From NCBI RefSeq assembly GCF_001652915.1, contig NZ_BBQI01000015.1:1-54089 (forward strand): a stretch of DNA of 54,089 nucleotides. Reading direction: 5' to 3'. This document shows, piece after piece, positions 27,556 through 38,155 of this stretch. Source of the DNA: Cupriavidus sp. D384. GTDB lineage: Bacteria; Pseudomonadota; Gammaproteobacteria; Burkholderiales; Burkholderiaceae. The notes beneath the pieces are model-generated. The model was given only the letters and a program-made list of their open reading frames with translations, had not been told where the DNA came from and searched no databases. The translations under genes and the position numbers were made by a program. Position 1 is the first letter of the stretch. Each line of letters starts with the position of its first letter.

Positions 27556-28227
27556 ATGTTTGCCAATTCCCGCACCATTTCATCGGCGCAGACCGATATC
27601 CACGAACATCTGGCGGCGCGCGTGCAGCGCCATCTGGACGAGCCGTTCCGCAAGCCTGTCGGCGCACCCAGCCAGCAGGCGTTCGATACTGCCATCGATG
27701 CGTGGCAGCAGGCTGGCGGCCAGCCCCTGATTATCGACGCGGGTTGTGGTATCGGCGAGAGCACGCTGCGGCTGGCTACCGCCTTTCCGGACCACTTCGT
27801 GATCGGCATCGATCAGTCCGAAAAGCGATTAACCGCGGGCAAGGATTGGTGGGACGCCGAGATGCCGGCGAATTTTCGCTGGGCGCGGGCGGATCTGGTC
27901 GATTTCTGGCGCCTGCTGCAGCAAGGCGGGGTGCCCGTTGTGCGCCACTATGTGCTGTATCCGAACCCCTGGCCGAAGATCGGGCATCTGGGCCGGCGCT
28001 GGCAAGGGCATGCGGTGTTTCCCGCGCTGGCCGCGTGCGGCGACTATCTGGAATGCCGCAGCAACTGGAAGATCTATATCGACGAATTTGCAGCGGCGCT
28101 GACGATGGTGGGGCGGCCGGCGCAGACCGAACCCTGGCAGCCGGAAACACCGATGACGCCGTTCGAACGCAAGTATGGCGCGTCGGGCCATGGCCTCTGG
28201 CGCTGCGTCAACGTACGGCAGCCATAA
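27556..28227 (+). CDS. TrmB-like SAM-dependent methyltransferase
   Basis: Protein of 223 residues similar to tRNA (guanine-N7-)-methyltransferase. SAM motif I is LIIDAGCGIGESTLRLA, followed by VIGIDQSEKRL. The TrmB active-site signature, usually PDPWPKKRHHKRR, reads PNPWPKIGHLGRRWQG: the first Asp is Asn and the basic His/Lys cluster is reduced. The C-terminal TPFERKYGASGHGLWRCVN keeps the TrmB end motif. These changes suggest a paralogue with altered substrate, and a standard trmB probably exists elsewhere. Start at ATG 27556 follows a promoter by about seven bases. Terminator follows at 28230. Confidence 0.8.
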   Translation: MFANSRTISSAQTDIHEHLAARVQRHLDEPFRKPVGAPSQQAFDTAIDAWQQAGGQPLIIDAGCGIGESTLRLATAFPDHFVIGIDQSEKRLTAGKDWWDAEMPANFRWARADLVDFWRLLQQGGVPVVRHYVLYPNPWPKIGHLGRRWQGHAVFPALAACGDYLECRSNWKIYIDEFAAALTMVGRPAQTEPWQPETPMTPFERKYGASGHGLWRCVNVRQP

Positions 28228-28229
28228 AA

Positions 28230-28255
28230 AAACCCGCCGGACTGGCGGGTTTTTC
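28230..28255. terminator. Bidirectional intrinsic terminator
   Basis: Stem aaacccgcc / ggcgggttt with loop ggact, an A-run before and T-run after. It serves the trmB-like gene on the plus strand and the DUF2863 gene on the minus strand. Confidence 0.85.
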
Positions 28256-28293
28256 GTCGAAGGGCGGTGCGCCTTGGCGCGCTGCCCCGGTGC

Positions 28294-29496
28294 TTAGTGG
28301 AACAGCGGCTGCTGGGTCGGCGCATCCTCGGGCAATTCGGCGTGGACGATCTCGCCGGAGCGATCCGCATAGAGCGGCGTACCGCAGTCTTCGCAGTATT
28401 CCGGATCGAATAGCGCGGCGTGGCGGAAGATGTCCTCGACGCCGGCGTTGCGCAGTTCCTCGCAGATCTGCTCCACCGGGTTGCCTTTCTCCTCGGCATC
28501 GATCTCGCCGGACTCGCGGCCGTACACCGGCCAGACGATGCCGTAGATCACATCCTTCTCGCCGCGCATGGTGAAGCCGACGCGGTATTCCTCGACCACT
28601 TCCTCGCCAAAACCGGCCACCACGGCGGCCAGCTGGCCGGCCGGGATGTCCAGCGTGCCGCACAGGTAATTCACGGCGGCGCGCACGGTCAGCGGGCGGA
28701 TGCTCTTGTCCGACTCGCGGCAGGACAGGAAGAATGCGTCGGGCAGCAGCAGTTCGAACTCGCAGCCGGGCAGCAGCACGGCCACGGTCGGCTGCACCTG
28801 GTTGCGCCATTGCTCCAGGCAGACCGAGCGCTCGGCGTGGTGTTCCTTGGCATCTTCCTGCCAGCGGAACAGCGCGCCTTCGTGCGGCGCCACCACCACG
28901 GCCAGCAGGTAGCGCGGATCGGCCAGGATCGGGGCCGTCTCCGGCAGGTCGCGCAGGTCCACCTTGGGCATCGATCCGGCCAGCGCGGCCGACGCCAGCT
29001 TGTGCGTCAGCGCGAACGTGTCGCTATGGCTGCGCGGAAGCTGGTCGATGCTGTAGAGGTAGGGCGACAGGGCCACCTTGGTATTGGTGGCCAGCACGTG
29101 CGCCTGCAGATGTACCGCCAGGGTCTGGGCCAGTTCGGGCTTCAGCGCGCCAGACGGGATGGCATAGCGGGTGTGGGCCAGGATCGGGGCGGCGATCAGC
29201 AGGGCGTCATGCTTGACGCCGTCGATCTCGATCGTTGCCGATTCGGCCAGTGTCTCGGCCTGTTCGGCCAGCACGTCGGACGCATCGGCATTGTGCTTGA
29301 ACAGGTGTTCGAGCGCCGCGTCGAGGGCGGTCTGGCTGCCGTTCTTCAGCAGGCGATAGAGCCGCTGGGACAGCCGCCGCTCCCAGTATCCGTCCTCCAT
29401 GCGGCTGCCCGAGGCGTCCAGGGCCAGTGCATCGGCCACCAGTCGCTCGGCGTCGGGCGAGAGTCGGGTAGAAGACTTGGGGCGAAAACCTGCCAT
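28294..29496 (-). CDS. DUF2863 family protein
   Basis: Cytosolic protein of 400 residues that I recognise as the DUF2863 type of Burkholderiaceae. It has no signal peptide or membrane segment. Features: an N-terminal helical part (RLVADALALDASGSRMED, then ERRLSQRLYRLLKNG), a central alpha/beta part with HDALLIAAPILAHTRYAIPSG, and an acidic C-terminal region. The end contains a small Cys pair, CEDCGTPLY, which resembles half of a zinc ribbon, followed by an acidic tail ending in QQPLFH. Function unknown. Monocistronic, ended by the terminator at 28230. Confidence 0.75.
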   Translation of the reverse strand: MAGFRPKSSTRLSPDAERLVADALALDASGSRMEDGYWERRLSQRLYRLLKNGSQTALDAALEHLFKHNADASDVLAEQAETLAESATIEIDGVKHDALLIAAPILAHTRYAIPSGALKPELAQTLAVHLQAHVLATNTKVALSPYLYSIDQLPRSHSDTFALTHKLASAALAGSMPKVDLRDLPETAPILADPRYLLAVVVAPHEGALFRWQEDAKEHHAERSVCLEQWRNQVQPTVAVLLPGCEFELLLPDAFFLSCRESDKSIRPLTVRAAVNYLCGTLDIPAGQLAAVVAGFGEEVVEEYRVGFTMRGEKDVIYGIVWPVYGRESGEIDAEEKGNPVEQICEELRNAGVEDIFRHAALFDPEYCEDCGTPLYADRSGEIVHAELPEDAPTQQPLFH

Positions 29497-29582
29497 AGAT
29501 AGAAAGCGTCCGTTTTTTCGTAAAACGGTATTCTACCCGCTGCGTTGACAGCCGCAGTTGTCGCGAACCCTTGTTTGGCCGC

Positions 29583-29717
29583 TTACTTCTGCGTGGCCGG
29601 GGCGTGCGATTCGGTGGTGTGCGATTCGCCGCCCATCGACACGTCGCCGCCGCCCTTGGTCAGCAGGTACAGGGCCGCGCCGGCAATGACGACGAATGCG
29701 ATCAGGATCTTGACCAT
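29583..29717 (-). CDS. 44-residue single-pass membrane protein
   Basis: Starts at ATG 29717 with ggagac eight bases upstream. One hydrophobic segment, KILIAFVVIAGAALYLL, is followed by a short polar tail with GGGDVSMGGESHTTESH. Longer in-frame starts upstream give a basic, uncharacteristic extension. It lies between the DUF2863 gene and the acnA terminator, alone. No family recognised; the pattern suits a small inner-membrane regulator or stress peptide. Confidence 0.6.
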   Translation of the reverse strand: MVKILIAFVVIAGAALYLLTKGGGDVSMGGESHTTESHAPATQK

Positions 29718-29873
29718 CTGTTGTCTCCGAGTCTGTAGGTATAGGTGACGCCATTGGGCGTTCCGGGCAGTCTGGCAGTGCAGGCTTGCGCAGAACTTAC
29801 GCGCCGGGGTGGGGATTACCCGCAACGCGCCCGGCGGGGTCGCCCCACGGGAAGACGCCCGGCACGCGGACAA

Positions 29874-29912
29874 GAAAAAACCGCCGTCCCGCGTGAGCGG
29901 GTGCGGCGGTTC
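29874..29912 (-). terminator. acnA: Intrinsic terminator of acnA
   Basis: On the minus strand, a long stem aaccgccg-cccgc / gcggg-cggcggtt with loop tcac and paired flanks precedes ttttttcttg. It lies 30 bases after the acnA stop. Confidence 0.85.
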
Positions 29913-29942
29913 GTGCTGCCGGCGGCGCGCCGGTAGCGCAGG

Positions 29943-32648
<2,706 letters not shown>

Positions 32649-32849
32649 TGCCTGACTCCAATCGAGGGATGACGCGGGACTCTGCTTGTGGATGCTTTTT
32701 CTTCAGACCCCGGTGCGCGGAAGGGTTCCGCCGCCATGCATGCGGCGCGGCCGGCAAGGAACCGGACGCGCACCGTTACAACGATTCGGTGCAGCTGATG
32801 CCCGCGCGGCGCCAATGCAGTGCCGCGCGGGGTAAGGCAAGGTGAGACT

Positions 32850-33401
32850 TTACTGCTTCGGCGCGGCTTGTGCAGCAGGCTGGGCGGCGTCGGCCGGCTG
32901 GGCAGCCGGTTGGGCCGGGGCCATCAGCAGCGGGGTGGACACCGGAGCGCGCAGTGCGCCGGCCTGCGTCGGGGCCGCACCGCCTGCCTGCATGTCGGCG
33001 TTCTGGCATTCGTCAGCCAGGCGCTGGCCCAGGTTCTTGTTGAACAGCATTGCCTTGCTCGGGATCACGACCAGATCCAGACCCGAGGCCTGGTCGAAGT
33101 AGCGGTCGGCGCCGGTGACGGTGCTCTGGCGCGGCAGGCGGTAGTTGCGGCCGTCCCAGTGCACGGTGATCACTTCATCGCGCTGCATGTTGCCGCTGAT
33201 CCAGATGGCGTGGCCCAGTTCGCACTGCCACTTTTCGCCGGTGGGCTGCACGGCGGCAGGTGCGGCGGCGGCCGTCTTCGACGACTTCTTGGCGGGCGCC
33301 TTCTTGGTGGCGGCCGGCTTCTTGGCCGGTTCCTGCGCCATCGCGGCACCGGTGGTCAGGGTCAGGGCGCCAATGCAGGCTGCCAGCACGAGTTGTTTCA
33401 T
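32850..33401 (-). CDS. Secreted MliC-like protein (putative lysozyme-inhibitor fold)
   Basis: Protein of 183 residues. Signal peptide MKQLVLAACIGALTLTTGAAMA is cut near residue 22 by inspection. A Lys/Ala/Pro-rich linker follows (KKPAATKKAPAKKSSK). The globular part, about 60-145, runs from EKWQCELGHAIWISG through ITVHWDGRNYRLPRQ and TGADRYFD to LADECQN. Two cysteines and a beta-rich pattern with W-C and DG-YxLP motifs resemble MliC/PliC inhibitors of c-type lysozyme. An Ala/Pro/Gln-rich tail ends the protein. Start 33401 is preceded by aaggaa. No lipobox. Assignment is by pattern, so moderate. Confidence 0.6.
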   Translation of the reverse strand: MKQLVLAACIGALTLTTGAAMAQEPAKKPAATKKAPAKKSSKTAAAAPAAVQPTGEKWQCELGHAIWISGNMQRDEVITVHWDGRNYRLPRQSTVTGADRYFDQASGLDLVVIPSKAMLFNKNLGQRLADECQNADMQAGGAAPTQAGALRAPVSTPLLMAPAQPAAQPADAAQPAAQAAPKQ

Positions 33402-33637
33402 GTGGGTTCCTTCCGGATTGCTTGGGTAGTCAAAGGGCTCGTTGTGGTGAACAGTTCGGGGGGCGTTCCGCAGGTTCACGGGGCGTCCCGGCAACTTTCC
33501 GCCGCTATTCTCTACGATTTGTCTGACGGGGCGAAGCCCGTCGGATATTGGTTACACAATCGCACGCAGATGGTTTGTCATCGGCCACTTGCGGGCAAAA
33601 ATGAGCAGTTTTCGCGTGCGATCGCGTGGTGTTGCAC

Positions 33638-34618
33638 TCAATCAAAGAACAGATCGCTCACGGGAGGCGGCAGCCGCGTGCCCGTGGCGTGGGCCCGCTG
33701 CAACAGTGACCAGTAATAGCGGTAGCTGGCGCGATCATGCAATTGTCCGTCGTGCCGGATCGGGGCCCAGTTGTTTTCATGGGCCGCCAGCAGGATCTGG
33801 CTGGCCGCGCCGATCTCGCGGTCGCTGGGCCGGAATGCGGCCACGATCGGCTCGATCTGGCCCGGATGGATGCTCCACTTGCGCAGGTAGCCGAATTCGG
33901 CGCGCGCCCGCAGCGCATCGTCGCCGGCACGCTCCGGCTGCTGCACGTCGGTGCTGACGTTGTGTGACGGCACCTTGCCGTGGCGGTGGCAGGCGGCCGA
34001 AATCTCGAGCATCGCGCGACGGATCAGCGGATGCTCGAACTGTTCCGGCGACCGCATCGCATCGCCGGGAATCGCGCCGTGATGTGCCGACACAAAGTCC
34101 ATCAGCCCGAAGCTCAGGCATTCCACCTGGACCAGCGACGCAATGTCGAACGCCTGTTCCAGTGCGGAATGTGTCTCAATAAGCACATGAATGGGGATGT
34201 GGCGGGCGATGACGGCCGCGCGGGCCACCTGGTTCACATGGTCGGTCACGCGCGCCACCTCGACCACGTCGGTGACCTTGGGCACCACCACGTAGGCCAG
34301 GCGGGCCCCGGCGGCGGACACCAGGATATCCACGTCTTCGCGCCAGCCCGGGTGGGCGGGGTCGTGGATGCGCACGCCCACGCGGTTGTGCTGGTTGTCG
34401 GCGCTGTTGATCAACTGTGCGCAGAGCTGGGCGTGCTCGCGCTCCAGCCCGACGGCGGCGCCGTCCTCGCAGTCGAACGTGATGTCGAACACGGGGCCAA
34501 GCGCCTGCTGCAGGGCAAGCGATTTGCGCATGAGCTTTTCGCTGCCCGCATAGTGGTCACAGACCGGCAGTTGGACCGGAATGGCTTCGCCCTGGAACAA
34601 GACCTCGGATGGATGCAC
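33638..34618 (-). CDS. HpcH/HpaI aldolase / citrate-lyase beta-like (CitE-like) protein
   Basis: TIM-barrel protein of 326 residues. CitE-like enzymes cleave or form C-C bonds of acyl-CoA esters such as malyl- or citramalyl-CoA. Visible are FDITFDCEDGAAVGLE (Mg-ligand acidic pair), RVGVRIHDPAHPGW (Arg at the CoA-ester/oxaloacetate site), VLIETHSALEQAFDI (second metal Glu) and GLMDFVSAHHG. LRKWSIHPGQIEPI is the C-terminal signature. No citDF subunits nearby, so it is not part of a citrate lyase. It lies between mdh and acnA and may act on a TCA-related CoA ester. Substrate is uncertain. Confidence 0.85.
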   Translation of the reverse strand: MHPSEVLFQGEAIPVQLPVCDHYAGSEKLMRKSLALQQALGPVFDITFDCEDGAAVGLEREHAQLCAQLINSADNQHNRVGVRIHDPAHPGWREDVDILVSAAGARLAYVVVPKVTDVVEVARVTDHVNQVARAAVIARHIPIHVLIETHSALEQAFDIASLVQVECLSFGLMDFVSAHHGAIPGDAMRSPEQFEHPLIRRAMLEISAACHRHGKVPSHNVSTDVQQPERAGDDALRARAEFGYLRKWSIHPGQIEPIVAAFRPSDREIGAASQILLAAHENNWAPIRHDGQLHDRASYRYYWSLLQRAHATGTRLPPPVSDLFFD

Positions 34619-34676
34619 GTTGATATACGTATGGAGCGGGGGGTTGTTGTGAAGACAAAACGGCTGCCCAAATGAA

Positions 34677-34722
34677 AAACCGGGGTCCGCGCCGATTTTC
34701 AGATCGATGCGGACCCCGGTTT
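34677..34722. terminator. Terminator between mdh and CitE-like gene
   Basis: Perfect 14-bp arms aaaccggggtccgc / gcggaccccggttt around an 18-base loop. On the minus strand it follows the mdh stop by about 25 bases, ending in a short T-run, so mdh and the CitE-like gene are probably separate units. Confidence 0.75.
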
Positions 34723-34747
34723 CATGAGCGGGAAGCTCTGGCGAAGA

Positions 34748-35731
<984 letters not shown>

Positions 35732-36036
35732 GAGTAAGTCTCCAAACGAAAAGAGGGGGTAACCGGTCGGTGGCAACTGGCCATCCAGTGTATGGAGCGG
35801 GCCGGCGCATCACCGGGAGCTGGTTCGCGTGTCGCCACGGGGCAGGCGGGCATCCGCCGGGAGCCCGCGGCCTGCCGTGGGGCCGCGACGAGGAGCGCGC
35901 GGGCCGTGGGCAGGCGTCGAGGGCGACAAGGCGTAAGTCTACTACTGCTGTGTGGTGCGCCGCATCCGCAAGACTACAAAAGGTGGGCGGGTAGCCCGGA
36001 AGAGACCTGGCGGGGGCGGCAGCGCGGACCTGCGCG

Positions 36037-36065
36037 AGTGTAGGGTGAGCCCTCATTGATGTCAA
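36037..36065 (-). promoter_or_regulatory. mdh: Near-consensus promoter of mdh
   Basis: On the minus strand, TTGACA (36065-36060), 17-base spacer, TACACT (36042-36037). Expected start about 36030. The GntR palindrome lies at about -41 to -65 relative to that start, a position used by activators or by repressors acting through UP-element occlusion. Confidence 0.65.
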
Positions 36066-36084
36066 TTCATATGTCTTATATAAG
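36056..36084 (+). promoter_or_regulatory. Promoter of gntR
   Basis: TTGATG (36056-36061), 17-base spacer, TATAAG (36079-36084). Its -10 lies inside the palindrome at 36071-36088, and its -35 overlaps that of mdh by two bases, so the two promoters compete and the regulator should repress itself. Confidence 0.65.
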
Positions 36085-36095
36085 ACATAAGACAT
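36071..36095. promoter_or_regulatory. GntR-family operator palindrome with extra half-site
   Basis: Perfect 18-bp palindrome ATGTCTTATATAAGACAT at 36071-36088, followed by a third half-site AAGACAT ending at 36095. Strong symmetry and AT-richness in the divergent region point to binding by the adjacent GntR/UTRA protein. Confidence 0.7.
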
Positions 36096-36144
36096 TTCAT
36101 AGCGCGCTGGACGCGATTCTCGCTTTTGTGGTTGAATCCGGGCT

Positions 36145-36993
36145 ATGTCTTCCCTGCCTACGTCCCCGCTCGCCGCCGCCGCTGCCAATGGTGCGCCGGA
36201 ATCTGGCGCCCCTCAGAGCGGTGCCGGGACGCAGCCGTCCGCGCCCGCATCGGCCAGTGCGCCGGCCGCAGCGCCGTCGCCCACGTTCAGCCCACTCTAC
36301 CAGCAGATCAAGGCCCTGATCATGCAGAGCCTGCAGACGGGCGAGTGGAAGCCCGGCGAAATGATCCCGAGCGAGATGGACCTGGCCGCGCGCTACAAGG
36401 TCAGCCAGGGCACGGTGCGCAAGGCCATCGACGAACTCGCCGCCGACAACCTGGTGGCGCGCCGCCAGGGCAAGGGCACGTTCGTGACCACCCATCACGA
36501 GGACGTGGTCAAGTTCCGCTTCCTGCGCCTGGTACCCGACGAGGGTGAACCCCATTACGGCGCCAGCCGCGTGCTCGAGTGCAAACGCCTGCGGGCTCCG
36601 GCCGAGATCGCCCGGCTGCTCGATATCCGCACCGGCGACAGCGTCGTGCAGATCCGCCGGGTGCTGACGTTTTCCAATGAAGCCACGGTGCTGGATGAAA
36701 TCTGGCTGCTGGGCGCCAACTTCAAGGGCCTGACGGCCGAGAAGCTCAACGAATGGAAGGGCCCGATGTATGCGCTCTTCGAGGCCGAATTCGGCACGCG
36801 AATGATTCGCGCCACGGAAAAGATTCGGGCAGTACCTGCCGATAACACAGCTGCCGAGCTGTTGTCCGTAGTGCCTGGTTCGCCGCTGCTGTCGGTGGAA
36901 CGTGTGTCGTTCACCTACGGTGACCGCCCGGTGGAAGTTCGCCGTGGGCTGTATGTCACGACGCGCCACTATTATCAGAACGACCTGAGCTGA
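36145..36993 (+). CDS. GntR-family regulator, HutC/UTRA type
   Basis: Regulator of 282 residues. The first 45 residues are Ala/Pro/Ser-rich and disordered-looking. The winged helix covers about 48-118: PLYQQIKALIMQSLQTGEWK, PSEMDLAARYKVSQGTVRKA and DNLVARRQGKGTFV. The UTRA effector domain runs from about 135 to 280 with LDIRTGDSVVQIRRVLT, DEIWLLGANF and GSPLLSVERVSFTYGDRPVEV. UTRA domains bind small carbon or nitrogen metabolites, so a TCA intermediate is a reasonable effector guess. It is divergent from mdh and precedes sdhCDAB in the same direction. Probably autoregulated through the palindrome at 36071. Confidence 0.92.
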   Translation: MSSLPTSPLAAAAANGAPESGAPQSGAGTQPSAPASASAPAAAPSPTFSPLYQQIKALIMQSLQTGEWKPGEMIPSEMDLAARYKVSQGTVRKAIDELAADNLVARRQGKGTFVTTHHEDVVKFRFLRLVPDEGEPHYGASRVLECKRLRAPAEIARLLDIRTGDSVVQIRRVLTFSNEATVLDEIWLLGANFKGLTAEKLNEWKGPMYALFEAEFGTRMIRATEKIRAVPADNTAAELLSVVPGSPLLSVERVSFTYGDRPVEVRRGLYVTTRHYYQNDLS

Positions 36994-37365
36994 AGTGTCA
37001 TGACCATGGAAAGTCTGTCCAGTACGCTGACTATTGTCATGCGTATATGGGACGCGCGCCTACCATTGTCGTTCGTGAATGCAATGGTCCGATATTTGGT
37101 GCCGGGCGAGGTGCGCGCATTGTCGCGTGCGATTGTCGGGCACGCCGCGCTGGTGCGTGATAGGCGAAAATTATTGGTGCGGCGCGCAACAAAGGCGCTA
37201 AAATCACGTCGATTTGCTCCCCTGCATCCATTTGCATCCAGCGGACCCACACGCTTGATGCAATCTGGTGCATTCACGGTAACCGCTGTGCGGCGCCAAT
37301 GCAATCGGGGGTAATGGCAGTGTCGTTCTTTTGCAGTTTTCTTTTCATCGCAAATGGGGTCTCGC
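36994..37365. other. Intergenic region upstream of sdhC
   Basis: 372 bases, less G+C-rich than its neighbours, with no gene. TAAAAT at 37199-37204 with TTGGTG at 37174-37179 (19-base spacer) is the best promoter candidate for the sdh operon. Short direct repeats atgcaatc (about 37259 and 37299) and gcatcca (about 37226 and 37233) are present. No copy of the ATGTCTT operator was seen. Confidence 0.4.
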
Positions 37366-37776
37366 ATGGCTGAAGCCGCCAAACAAGCCAGGCCGGAGTT
37401 CCGGAATATCGGTATCGCGCAAATCTCGCGCTACCGGTTGCCCTGGGCCGGCAAGGTATCCATCCTGCATCGCGTAAGCGGTGCCATGATGTTCCTCCTC
37501 CTCCCTTTCGTTCTGTACCTGTTCGAACAGAGCGTCACCTCCGAACTGAGCTTCGCAAAGTTCTCGGCCCTGCTGTCCAACGGCTTCGTCAAGCTGGTGA
37601 TCCTGGCGCTGATCTGGGGTTACCTGCATCACTTCTGCGCCGGTATCCGCTTCCTGCTGCTGGACGTTCACGTCGGCGTCTCGAAGCCCGCCTCGGCCAC
37701 GTCGGCCAAGGTCGTGCTGGTCGTCAGCCTGCTGCTCACCCTGGTTTTCGGGCTGAAGCTTTTCGGCCTGTTCTGA
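37366..37776 (+). CDS. sdhC: Succinate dehydrogenase cytochrome b556 subunit
   Basis: Membrane anchor of complex II, about 136 residues, three hydrophobic helices. RPEFRNIGIAQISRYRLPWAG leads to SILHRVSGAMMFLLLPF, whose Ser and Arg contribute to the ubiquinone site. GYLHHFCAGIRFLLLDVH contains the heme-ligand His region. The start is ATG 37366 (MAEAAKQ); an ATG four codons upstream is possible. First gene of sdhCDAB; sdhD follows after 10 bases. Confidence 0.94.
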   Translation: MAEAAKQARPEFRNIGIAQISRYRLPWAGKVSILHRVSGAMMFLLLPFVLYLFEQSVTSELSFAKFSALLSNGFVKLVILALIWGYLHHFCAGIRFLLLDVHVGVSKPASATSAKVVLVVSLLLTLVFGLKLFGLF

Positions 37777-37786
37777 GGAGAGTCAC

Positions 37787-38152
37787 GTGGCAAATAACAA
37801 TATCGGTCCCAAGCGTCTTGTCGTCGGTGCGCACTACGGTCTGAAAGACTGGCTCGCGCAACGCGTTACCGCCGTCATCATGGTGGTGTTCACCGTGGTG
37901 CTCGCCGTGGTGTATCTCGCCTTCGGCAATCCTTCTTACGAAGGCTGGTCGGGTCTCTTCGCCAACCAATGGATGAAGCTCCTGACGTTCCTGACCATCC
38001 TGTCGCTGCTGTTCCACGCGTGGATCGGCATTCGTGACATCTGGATGGACTATGTGAAGCCGATGGCCGTGCGCCTCGTGCTGCAAGTTCTTACGATTCT
38101 GTGGCTCGTCGGTTGCGCGGGCTACGCTGCTCAGATTCTCTGGAGGGTGTAA
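37787..38152 (+). CDS. sdhD: Succinate dehydrogenase hydrophobic membrane anchor subunit
   Basis: Second membrane subunit of complex II, 121 residues with three helices. KRLVVGAHYGLKDWLAQRVTA at the N-terminus is typical. FHAWIGIRDIWMDYVKP carries the His that ligates heme b and the Asp/Tyr region near the quinone site. RBS gaggag precedes the ATG. The stop is three bases before sdhA. Confidence 0.94.
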   Translation: MANNNIGPKRLVVGAHYGLKDWLAQRVTAVIMVVFTVVLAVVYLAFGNPSYEGWSGLFANQWMKLLTFLTILSLLFHAWIGIRDIWMDYVKPMAVRLVLQVLTILWLVGCAGYAAQILWRV

Positions 38153-38155
38153 TAA

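Larger units (their letters stand above)
35732..36144. other. Divergent mdh / gntR intergenic region
   Basis: 413 bases with no protein gene. It holds back-to-back promoters, the GntR palindrome (separate entries) and about 300 bases transcribed as the mdh leader. The leader is G+C-rich with several possible local hairpins but no known riboswitch pattern I can identify. Confidence 0.6.
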
